NCBI GenBank assembly: GCA_947561395.2
Contig: OX387183.1
Span: 57,147,915 to 57,211,914, forward strand
Length of the DNA stretch: 64,000 bases
Origin: Buxus sempervirens
Lineage: Eukaryota; Streptophyta; Magnoliopsida; Buxales; Buxaceae
Reading direction: 5' to 3'
The notes below the pieces were generated by a model that worked only from the letters and a program-made list of their open reading frames with translations, was not told the origin of the DNA and searched no databases. The translations under genes were made by a program, and so were the position numbers. This document shows, piece after piece, positions 30,653 through 41,116 of this stretch. Each line of letters starts with the position of its first letter. The first letter of the stretch is position 1.

Positions 30653-33600
30653 TCAACGAGTGTTGCTTGTCCCTGGTCGGTACTCCCCAATTCCTAACAG
30701 GTCCTGTACACAGCCAGACAAGGAATTATCTACATAGGGTAATGGAAGGAAATGCAGTACAGGGGACAATCATGAAAGTATCACTAGAAATTCACATAAT
30801 ACATCCAAAAAAATAAAAAGCAAGGACTTCAAATAACTGAGATGGTAAGAATTGAATTTTAGAATGAGACATTGCAGATGAGGATGCCAAAACAAATACA
30901 ACAACCAAATGGGAAAGATATTTTTGAGAGCAAGAGTAAACAAATTCTAAAGCATTTTAGCATGTGCGATAAAATGTGATGGAATTCGATTGCATATTTT
31001 TAGGCAAACAACCAGAGTGAGTCTTGATTGTAGACCATGTACAAGTTAGGCAACACTATTGCGTATTTGCAGAGGTATCTTCTTATAGAACTAAATCTCC
31101 AAGAAAAAATTTCATTCACCTTACGGTCATTATTATTTCAGCAGCATCCAAGACAACTATAATAATTGATCTCTGAATGGAAAACAAATCCCGAATCAGG
31201 TAAGGAATTATGTCAACATTCCCGCTGAAACATAAGTTGGTATAGGGAAATAAAGCATTTTTTTTAATTGCAAGTTTCTAACAAGTTAAAACAACTCCAA
31301 TTTGCAATTCATATAATTTTATAATCACCTTTGTCACACTATCAAAATAATTCTGATATAATCAGCATTTAATTGAGTTATAAAAATTGTTATCTTCAAA
31401 GAATGGAGGCCAACTATACAGAAAGAAACGGTCAAAACATCTGATCATTTTTCAGCAGCAACAAGTCTCATTTGCATCTATTGATAAGCATTCACAACCT
31501 ACACATGTACACAAGTAAATGTGATACAGTTCACAACACACATAGATATTCCGGTGTTAACTTCTGCCATATGATTATCTTTACTGATGAGCATTCAAAA
31601 CCCTCATTTCACATTTATCAATAAGCGTTGAACCCCAAGGATTCTAGGATACACATAATCGTCTTCCAAAGTCAAGGACAACCACACAAATCTAGTGATA
31701 AGCAATCTTCTCATGTTGATACTCTTAGCATTGACTTCTCTGTCACTGTATATTTACATTAATCACCTCCCCTTCTACACCTAGTAATAATCATCAATGT
31801 CCCTCTGTCTGTCACCAAACCAGAAGCATTCATCTTGTATGGATACTCTTGTGTTAGCTTCCAGGTTGCTAAAGTTATGTTAATTGTCCTCCTTCCTGCA
31901 CTCATCTAGTGATAAGTATTCATCCCATGGATAAGTGTTACTTGTAGGTAGCAAAATATATCTTAATTACATTTTTTCTATCCCCAAATAAATGGTTAGA
32001 TTTCAAGGTCTCAGCCTCCCCGTCAACATGTGTACAATACAGAAAACAATATTAATTTCCCAGTCATAAATTTATGCTAATTTCCTAATATGGAAGGGGA
32101 AAAATGAAAGCAAAGAAAAACATCATTCCAAAATTGACTAAAGGATGTGCATTGTACATTTTCATCTAAAATAAAATTTGACAGCTTCTAAACAGCCTAT
32201 TATTGGAGCCTCATAAGCAGTTCCTTACCCCGTTGTTTTCTGAGCAAAGAGGTAAATTTACCTTTATTAAAGAATTTAAATTCCATTCTCCAGACTTCAG
32301 CAAATGATTCTCAAGATTTAATAACAATTTTATGCTAACAACCAGTTAACCACCAACCACATCAATAAAAGGTTCAATCTCATCATCAATGCAGTATATG
32401 CAACAAAGTAGATTTTCATAAACCATAGAGCACTTCAAATATCACGATTCTACAAGTTCTCAATTGCTCATGATTATAAGAAGGAACTGACCTATTCACT
32501 TAACTTATGCTTTGAGCACAAAACACCGACCTAATTAAGGACTTCATAAATATAGTTCAATATTAAGCACAAAAAATAAATAAAATACTACATTTGAATT
32601 GAACAGGACGTGAAATGTGTGATGGGAATCAATTTAAATTTTTACTCAGCAGAACTTTAAACAAGTTAGAGAAAAATGGCAATAACAAAACTGAAGCACC
32701 TACTTGGCATGCTTTATTTTTGGCTCTGGTTTCCGCTGTGCTGGGGATATCATGATTTGGTTTCAAAAACCTTTTCTCACGCCGCTCACATGAGCCCCAT
32801 CCATCTGAGAACCTACCACCTCTAGTCACAAAACCAGAATATGAGAATTATGATTAGAATCAAAAAAATAAATTCAAGAATAAGAATTCCAGACTAAATT
32901 ATTTCATGACTATGTTATGTTGAATAGCCAATGGACTTACTGCATGTATGCTCGAACCACAAATTCAGCACGCTGCACATTCCGGTTCTCATCAAATTCT
33001 ATGGATTTATCTTTGATTTCAAATGACAGATTGAAGTAAAATGATATCTTCCTCCACCCTATAGAACGGATTAGTAAATTAAATGATACCCTCACCTATA
33101 AAAATAGATTAAGGAATTAAATCTTTAAGACACTCATCATTTGTAACGACAAAATGATGAAAACAGAACTCTAAATCCAGTTTGTTACCTGATTTCTTTA
33201 TATATGGACTTCCATTAATAATCGTGTAATCATTTCTCTCTAGAATCTGCTCATTGAAGTGAGAATACAAAAAATAAATCATCAAATCAAACAAAAATAA
33301 ATCAACAATATCTTTTCTCCTAGTTAACATCAGAAGCACAAATCTTGTTCTGCCATTCAGTATTGAAAAAAATTCATTATACACAGGAAGATGCAAGTGT
33401 AACCTTTAGACTACGGAAAAAACTGCATTATACAAAGGAAATCTCATAACTGGACAAAGCCATGGGATTATAATTTGATATTGTGATATAAAGGTTTAGC
33501 AAAACTAGACAAAGCCATGGGATTTAAAAAAAAAAAACAAAGGTTGTAGATGCAGCAAACTCATCTCAAAACTGGACTTTCCCCTTATTTTAGATGTTTA

Positions 33601-36060
33601 TTTTATATGGGACACATTAAATCTCATAAAATCTTTCAGATACTAAAAGGTACTTTTATTGGGAACAAAAAGAGAAAATATAGCAGGACGATGTCTTTCT
33701 ATCCTATTGTAACATAAAATGTGATAATCCAAACCCTTTTTCACATCCTGATCAATACAATAGATCTAATAGAAAAACAGGAGTTCTACCACAACAAAAA
33801 TAAGTAGTTTGTTTTTAAACTGCCTTTTTTAATAAGATTAGAAAATGATAATATCTAACGTCAGAATCTTTAATTATACGTATAATTAAACCTTAATGTA
33901 TTATTATTTCTAAATCTTAACATACTTGAATACCCAAACCCAGAAACGCTAGGTGGCATTCCCTTTCTGAAAATAAGTGTTCACCCCTTAAGGAAAGAGA
34001 TGTTTACTTAGGACAAATATCACTAGTGGACATGAATTATGAAGATTTTCATCAGTGGAAAGCATTTATTAATCATCCCGAGAAAATCTCAAGATGATGG
34101 AGGATGCCTTTGGAGTGTAGGATTCTTGAAATCTTTACCATCATGAGCTTTCCAAATATAATACTTCTCAAGTGCCTACTTGAAATGCTGTACAAGGAGC
34201 TACAAATAGTAGCCAATGTCTATTTGAAAGTGGAAGTTGTTTAGCTAATTGTGTACTGGCTTGCTTGAAAAGAAGAAAAAGATAGATTGATTTGTATAAT
34301 GTGGATCCAGACATGAAAAGAAAGAATCCTGGGAATACCTGTGTGCATTATACATACACTTTTTCGAGAGAATTAGCTGCTAAGGCATTTTATTTTTCTT
34401 TCATAGCTTGGAGCCACCGAGGGGTCAAATGAGCCTTTTATGGGAGATAGAGGGACTGCAACTCAGTATTTCTTAAGTTGAACAGGCTGATCAGGTGGAC
34501 GAACTCAAACTCATCCTGGTGTTCTGAGCTACTACCTTGATATGATCCTGTAAGAAGCCCTTTTCGGCTTTGTATAGTAAATCAATAGCTTATGAAGACT
34601 AATAGTCTAATACACCTTCCTGAGATCAAGATATTTAGAGCGAAGCAATATGAAAGCTAGTTAGTTGGTATGCTTTCCTGGCTAATTGAATCTTGCAAGC
34701 AAGTGATGGGAGCAAAGAATTAAGCAATAGGAAGATATATGTTAGACAGAAGGATGGATCCCATGGAAAGGATCTTGGGTGTATCGATATTGGGAGAAGG
34801 CTCACTTTTAAGGATTCAAGTGTTTCCAGGTGAAAATTAAAATATCTTAATATGGTTGCCTCTTGTTATTTGGTTCTTACAGAATTGCACTCCCGAAATA
34901 GCGAGTGTAGTTCTCATTGAGTCTGTCTTGTGCCAGCCCTCTGGTAGAGTCAGCTTTCCCGAATTGAGGAATGATCCTTGCAGATATGGGATGGGGCTTT
35001 ATTCTCTTTGGCTATTGTGTTTGAGAACATTGTTTTTGTCTTAGCTTCATGAATGCGAAAGCTCTCTTTAGTCATTTTCACCCAACGAGAGATCCTGTTC
35101 AGGGTGAAATGAGGCATTTGCTGTTTCTTTTCTATACACTAGGGGCTGCACACGCTACGTGCGTAGAAAACGTGGGCCTACTTGGATAAACAGCCCGAGG
35201 TAGTTAGTTTAAAATAGCGGGGATTGTTTTGTTTGGGGAGGGCAAATTTTAGAAAAAGAAAGGAAGGCCAGAATCTAAAAGGAATATTCCCCCTCTTCTC
35301 TTCATTAATTCATTAATAGTATAGATTTCTCTTTCTACTTTCGCTATAATACTTCCCCATAATTGCTAGGGTGACTGTTAAGCCGGATAGACTTGAAAGA
35401 AAAGTAAAGATTAGGATCAAAGAAAGAACTACAAAGATTTGGATATAAATTCAATCAGATTACGAAAGATAAAAATAAATAAAACAAGGAAAACGAAACA
35501 ATTACCGCCATGGCCGCGTTCTGGTATTCCTTGAAGAGTGAAACGGAAGGAAATCGGCCGGATAAGCTATGTCTCATGCTATCTTTATCATCGCTCTGCT
35601 GGAAGCTGAAAGGCGAGATTTCTGAAGCAGGACTAACTTCCTGCACCGAAAGCCTTCTGGTATCCGGTGATTGATACGAGTAGTACGGCGTCGTCGGCGT
35701 CGGCTGCAAATTTTTGACGATAACCATCCGATTCCGATTGTCTTCATTCAATTCAGAAATGCAAGATCTTGCAATTTTCTGAGGTCGGTAATCGATCGAA
35801 GACTCCTGTAAAACCTCACCGTCGGCCAAAACCCTAACATCTTTCTCTACCGTGTACCGGTGCCTAGTGTTCTTGGAAAACTTGGTCATAGGGGAGGAAT
35901 TCGAGACCGGACTGGGAGTCTGAAGATTGGCGCACTTCAGGGAAAGGGGTCTTCGAGATTTAGAGGATGAATGCGAAGCTGCGGCGGAATCGATCACGGC
36001 CCAAAGCTCAGCGTCGTCGAGATCCTTATCCTCAACAGAGAAACGCGCCGACGAAGCCAT
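30653..36060 (-). CDS. Conserved plant protein with archaeal/phage-like putative ssDNA-annealing domain (5 exons)
   Basis: Exons on the minus strand: 36060-35506, 33246-33189, 33058-32941, 32821-32704 and 30703-30653. They join in frame with GT-AG introns (two about 2.0 and 2.3 kb long) to 299 aa. The N-terminal 185 residues (MASSARFSVEDKDLDDAELW...) are Ser-rich and look disordered. Residues about 185-295 form a compact domain: YTIINGSPYIKKSGWRKISF, NLSFEI, RAEFVVRAYM, GGRFSDGWGSCERREKRF, PNHDIPSTAETRAKNKAC, DLLGIGEYRPG. From memory, the order 'NGxPYIKxSGWRK - NxS - GR..GxGxCxxxEK.F - HD...TAxTRAKNxA..DL.G.GE' matches uncharacterised archaeal, bacterial and phage proteins thought to resemble Rad52/ERF single-strand annealing proteins. 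That family link and a DNA-repair role are inference. The exon joins are strongly supported because the motif runs continuously across four splice junctions. I know no gene name. Confidence 0.8.
35139..35325 (-). mobile_element. Mini-Helitron-like insertion in intron 1
   Basis: Read on the minus strand it begins TCTATACTATTAATG and ends with a GC-rich imperfect hairpin (CACGTAGCGTG) followed by CCCCTAG. It lies between an A and a T, matching the Helitron TC...CTRR layout at an AT target. It is 187 bp, non-coding, inside the 2.3 kb first intron of the annealase-like gene. Confidence 0.5.
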
Positions 36061-37053
36061 TATCTCCGGCTAGGGTTTCGAACTTTCGATGAACTCTCGA
36101 AGGGTAGCTACAGAACCAGTGTTAACTGCTTAGTAGAGCGATATTCACTCATCACTCGTTGGCTGCACCGACACCGAGAGTCTGTTGACGGAAGATCCTT
36201 CATCTGACTGAATTCAAATTTGGAGCAGAACAAAAGGGACGTAAAAGGAGGGTTTTTTACGACTCTGCCACTGGGCTTAGTTCCTGGTCGAGCAAGTAAA
36301 CGTTTCGGTCGTTAACGAATTTAACGACTTCTCTCGAGTTTGGGAAATTTACAAATATTCCCCTGACGTTTTTAAAAACGCACTGACCACCGCTTACATT
36401 TAGCTGGTCATAACATTTACCACCCTTTGTAAGGAGTGGTAATTGATTAAAATTGTTAAGTGCATATGCTGAATTTCATACTATTGGATATTTCATCACT
36501 TAGAGTTAACCATCATAATCCACATTTTTGGTCGACAAAATGAATTTTGTCTATCCCCTTCTATGAAAAAACATATTTGATTTAAAGTTAATAGTTTAGT
36601 TAAATAATATTTTAATCTGATTATAAACTTTTTAAATTTCTTAATTTATCCTATGTTAACCTAATCATTAATCTTGTTTGACACTTATTGAGATATGTAG
36701 AAATATTGTCAAGTTAAAAAGTGGAATTTATTAATTAATAAAGATAAAACAGTTTCATAGTGAAAAATCAACAAAATTAATTAAAACCTTTAGTTATCAC
36801 TTAAAAATCAAAAAAATAATAAATATCATAAATAACAAAATCTAAAGTGAGGTAAATGTTATTTTGAAAGTGTGAATAGAGAGGTATTTGTAATTTTTCA
36901 AAATTGAAGGAAGGTCTGGGATGACCCGGACCGACTTCCTGGGATGCCCGGTCCGGTTTCAACAAACCCGCCACCCCCACCCAAGCGAAAATGAAAGTCA
37001 AAGAGACTGAGTTTCATACGAACTCGTTATCCTTCCTCTGAGGACCTCGTCCT
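36061..37053. other. Intergenic region between two minus-strand genes
   Basis: It holds the promoter and 5' UTR of the gene starting at 36060 and, near 36900-37050, probably the 3' UTR of the next gene. The AT-rich middle (36420-36850) shows no gene or defined repeat. Confidence 0.5.
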
Positions 37054-37651
37054 TCACTCCTTGGAAAGCTTCATAACAATTTCTTCGAATTGCCCAAATG
37101 CGTTACAGCCATCGTCTTCATCATGAACAGCATCTCCGTCGATATCCTCGTTGAGATTGACGGCTCCCCTACTCCATTCGCTCCTCTTTTCCTTTCTGGA
37201 AACTTCTGTGAAAGCCTTCAGCTCTTCAACCGGCCACTTGAAATCCTCACAAACCCTCACAGGTTTCGTTTCCTTATCTCCTCTTTGGCGCCTCAATTTC
37301 GAAGAAATTGCGGATAGAAGGACCGGATCCAAGTAATCTTCAAGCTTCTTCTCCTTATTCATTCCTCTCGTTTTCGTTTCTCCATCTCTTCCGATCTCCG
37401 CCGAAGTTACCTGAAATATAGAACCACCACCATATCCAGCGTCCTCATCGGACGAATTCCTGAAACTAAACCAACAAATTCAACAAATTAAATAAAGACG
37501 AGGTTAGCTGGAGAGGAAATTCGATTTGCTAGAGAGGAAGAGACCGAGAATCGGTGGTTGAGCTTTGTGATGAAGGACGAACGAGACGCCTTTGGATCTC
37601 TTCGACAGTTGCAGGAGGACTCGAATCTTCGCCTCTGCTACTCGCAAGCAT
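37054..37651 (-). CDS. Small unrecognised plant protein, 2 exons
   Basis: Exon 1 37651-37545 (start MLASSRGEDSSPPATVEEIQ) and exon 2 37459-37054 join through a GT-AG intron to 170 aa. The N-terminal third is Ser/Gly-rich (SSDEDAGYGGGS). The middle has a basic patch with KKLEDYLDPVLLSAISSKL and RRQRGDKETKP. The C-terminal part is acidic (NEDIDGDAVHDEDDG) and ends FGQFEEIVMKLSKE. I recognise no catalytic or binding motif, signal peptide or membrane segment; it looks like a small soluble, partly disordered protein. It lies tail-to-head upstream of the annealase-like gene, 1 kb apart, same strand. Codon use and the clean splice join favour a real gene. The start is the first Met of the frame; exon 1 could extend differently in transcripts. 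Confidence 0.6.
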
Positions 37652-37850
37652 TTCTCCGCCTGAGATGGTTATTAGATTTATGGGCTTGGGCATGAAAATC
37701 GTATCCTAGGCCTTTCTGTGTTTCAGTCACTCTTAAAGAGGCTATCGGCCCATTTTACAAATGGAACACCACGCCTAAATAACATGGCCGGATCGTCCAT
37801 GTGCGAGCTCTGTCGACGAAATAGACTTTTATATAGGTTTTGGATGCAAA

Positions 37851-37859
37851 TTGAAAATT
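37851..37859. repeat. Left 9-bp target-site duplication of the Pack-MULE
   Basis: TTGAAAATT here is repeated exactly at 39927-39935. A 9-bp duplication is the signature of Mutator-superfamily insertion. Confidence 0.9.
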
Positions 37860-39926
37860 GGGTTTTTTACAGCAACACCCCCTGAGGTTTGGCTAATGGG
37901 CACGCGATACCCCTGTGGTTCAAAAGTGATCACTTACTATCCCCGTAGTTTCAAAAAGCGTCGCCTACACCCCCTGCCGTTACTTTGCACGCAAACACCG
38001 TTAGTACTTTTGTTTAAATGGCCGAAATGCCCTTCACTTCAAACCCTTATCTTCGTTCTTTCTTCAGGATTGCAGGCAACTCCACCCAAAAAACAAAAAA
38101 CCCTTACTTCATTCTCCTTCTCCAACTTCTTCCTCAACGCATTGTTCTCCTTCTCCAACCTCTTCCTCAACGCATCCCTTTTGCAAAAAGCTAAAAACTC
38201 TAAGCTCCGATCGATTTTTGTGACTTGCGTCTACTGTTTCTAGCCTTAGTGTTCGCCGGTTGTCATAGGCCATTTTGAGGTGTTTGACGGTCGTCTTCAA
38301 CCTTCTCCAACCTATTTTATTTTACAAAAAAAAAAAAAAAAGGAAACAAAGAAAACAAGAGAACTTCGAAGAAGCATCAGGCAATAAATTGAAAATGACA
38401 GAACAAAAGAACCGAATACCTGCAAGAACTTGCAATACTAAACATATCGTTGTCCAATCCCCAACAATCCTAAAAGACAATCTCCCTGAAAGCCCCACAT
38501 ACTAGAAACAATGCTTTCATACTCATCTTGTTCCTAATTTGGCACTGCTACAGATGTAAGCGCTCAAGAGTTGGGCAAGAACCCAAATACTCATCAGGTC
38601 TTGGGCTTGGATCAATACGCTTGCACGACTGAAGCTTCAAAGTCTTCAAATTCCCGCAGAATGAAAGACCTGCCATCCATCCATCATCCATCCTGTGATC
38701 ATAAAGCATGAGCTCCTCCAACATTTGGCAGCATTGTCCAATCGCTTTGATCCCATCATAGCTTCCCTCACATCCATTCAGCTCAAGCTTCACCAACCGT
38801 TTACAACCCTGAGCTAGGATTGTCAAACCAATATCAGAGATGACAGAACTATAAAAACCATCCACTGTGCCAATCAATTTCAAGATTTGGAGGTTCTCGC
38901 ATGCAGCAATCCCGCGCAAGGAGAGATCTATGCAACGATGCAGCTCCAATTCTTGCAGCGTCGGACACTCCTCCGCCACACTCGACAAACCTGATCCAGT
39001 CGCACCAATGAGAGAAAGTTTTCGTAAATTAGGTCAGGGCATCCACGAGCAAGAACTCGAAGCCCTCGATCAATCGAATCCGACGATAGTAAATTCTCGT
39101 CACGAATAAATCCCGCAGAGGAAAAACCAAAGTCAAGATGAACCGATATCAATTTATGCATCAACAAGTTTCCAGAATCTCTCGGCTAACCAATGCAGGC
39201 GCGCACAAGATCAACATCAGTGAGATTGGGGAACCAAGAAACAAGCCGACCGGATTGAAGGAAATCCCAGTCAAGCAACCTGACGGAGTGAACAAGGCGA
39301 CCTTGCAGAATCAACCATCGCTTACAAACAAGCGAGTTGGCGTTCCGTTGCAAGTTCGGTAGTTTGGAGAAGATTCAAAGCAGAAAAACCCTAAGCTCTG
39401 ATCGATTTTTGTGACTTGTGTCTACTGTTTCTAGCCTTAGTGTTCGCTGGTTGTCGTAGGCCATTTTGAGGTGTTCGACGATTGTCTTCAACCTCTTCCT
39501 CAACGCAAGTTCTTGCAGGTATTCATTTGGACTGATAAAAAAAAACCCTGGCTTCAATTACTTCTAGAACAAAATTGAAGAAGGACGAACGACTTACCAA
39601 CAATTCCAAGGCGTGTTGGTTTCGTCTCCCGTAAGTCGTCCCCACTCGCCGGTGACTGTTACGAGAGAAGGAGGAAGAAGGGTTCGTCGAAATGGGGAGG
39701 AATGGGTTCTGTGAGACAAAGGAAAGGGGCGAGCAACTGTTAAAGAGAGGAGGGGTAGTTTAGTCTTTAAAAAATTAGGACTTAACACCGTTGCTCGCCA
39801 AGTAACGGTAAGGGTCGTACGCGCCTGTTTTACAAAACTCGGGGGTAGTAAGTGATCATTTTTGAATCACAGGGGTACCGCATGCCCATTAGCCAAACCT
39901 CAGGGGGTTTTACTATAAAAAAACCC
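37860..39926. mobile_element. Pack-MULE: Mutator-like element carrying an F-box/LRR gene fragment
   Basis: A 2067-bp element with long terminal inverted repeats (about 130-155 bp). Both ends start GGGTTTTTT and share CCTGAGGTTTGGCTAATGGG, then 'ccctgtg.ttcaaaa.tgatcacttacta' and 'ccgttactt', read inward on opposite strands. It is bounded by identical 9-bp duplications. No transposase is present; the cargo is the reversed F-box/LRR relic at 38548-39400. A direct repeat of about 100 bp lies on both sides of the cargo (38206-38312 and 39396-39495). This is the structure of a Pack-MULE, a non-autonomous element that has picked up host gene sequence. Confidence 0.92.
38548..39400 (-). pseudogene. 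Captured F-box/LRR gene fragment, broken
   Basis: On the minus strand it reads from an F-box-like start ([20 protein letters not shown], then [14 protein letters not shown]) into leucine-rich repeats ([21 protein letters not shown], then [54 protein letters not shown]). This resembles the At5g07670/At5g51370-type F-box proteins of SCF ubiquitin ligases. It is intronless here. It is broken by an in-frame TAG near 39193, a frameshift near 39030 (the LRR frame resumes at about 39025), loss of the native start, and loss of the C-terminal repeats after LERLHL. The longest intact piece is 146 codons (38548-38988). It is cargo of the surrounding Mutator-like element and probably not translated into an SCF subunit. 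Confidence 0.82.
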
Positions 39927-41116
39927 TTGAAAATTTAACTATGTGCTCAGCATAAAGTTGGGTACTTCAGGATTTTAACATACCTAGTGAAAATTATAAT
40001 AGAGTTGGTGCCCCACCAAGCCAAGGCCTGAGGTTTGATTTAGCCTGCCTTACCATTGTAATCAAATAACCACCCTAACTGTAGGCAGTGCTGGTTGGGT
40101 CAGGTTGCAATGAGTTCAGGGTCAGCCTAATCTAAATATAGTAACTTAAGTTGGCCCTTGTTCCGTCCTAACCCAAACCCAAGCTGGGTTTAGGTTGGGC
40201 CAAATAAAATGTAATTGTTCCAATATTTCTTTTAATTTTTTTTTCTATGAATGTGAATGTTGAAATATAATATATATAAAATATATATAAATTTAACTGA
40301 GGCTTTTCGAATTACATAACAAAAGCCCAAACCGACTCCAAACTCAACTTTGGACTATAAATGAAGCCAACCACAATCTATACCTAAATTAACCACAATC
40401 TATACCTAAATTAAATGCTTACTTTGAGATCTCAGGCGGTAGATTAACAGCTCTAACCACCATACCTAACTATTTTCTCTATGAATATTGACATGGATCA
40501 TGCCAAAAGTTACATCGACATTTAGGCTTTAAAACCGCACAGCTTAAGCTTGCCTGTTTGGCTGTCTGTACATTTTTTCGTATTCATATCAATTCGGTGA
40601 GCGGCGACCGTTGGGCCAATTTATTTGTTTTTTGATGAAAACCGTTGGGCCAATTTATGTTGTTACAGGTTTTTATTTAAAGCAATCAATGAACGACGAG
40701 TACGCTTCAAATTTAACCATGTTAGGATCCGGGTCCATTCGCAGCTCTCTGTTAAGGCTTAAAAGACTAGCGTCCGTCACAGTTCGCACATGGGTAGCTC
40801 TACAACCCCAACCATAACCTTCAGTTTCTAGGAGTGAGAAAGAGAGCCTTCTGAAACTTCGAACGCCTCAAGCCTTCTATTTATGTGAAATTAGAAACTC
40901 GGCAGTCGGCACTTTCACCTAATTTTGTCGAAGATATTTCGGAAGATATGCTTTGAATGATTGATCTTCCTTTGTGCTTCCAGTGTTCGTTGATCTGTTT
41001 GTATTCGCGTTTAAAGATTTGAAGAATCCAGGACTAAAGGGTCTTCCTTTTTTACGGTTTTTGGGGAGGTTGGTTCTCTATTATTCGAGTTTTGAAAACA
41101 CATCTCTTATCCCAAG
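39927..41116. other. Intergenic and promoter of the enoyl-CoA reductase gene
   Basis: 40080-40455 is a degraded hAT-type repeat ('gctgggtttaggttgggcc', and 'taacagctcta' at its right end) without a clear duplication. 40800-41116 is the probable 5' UTR and promoter of the downstream gene. An open frame at 40611-40817 has no support. Confidence 0.45.

Noticed and set aside
40081-40455. Possible hAT element between the Pack-MULE and CER10
   Set aside because: Repeat words and a TAACAGCTCTA-like end are present, but I could not find a matching target duplication or left terminus.
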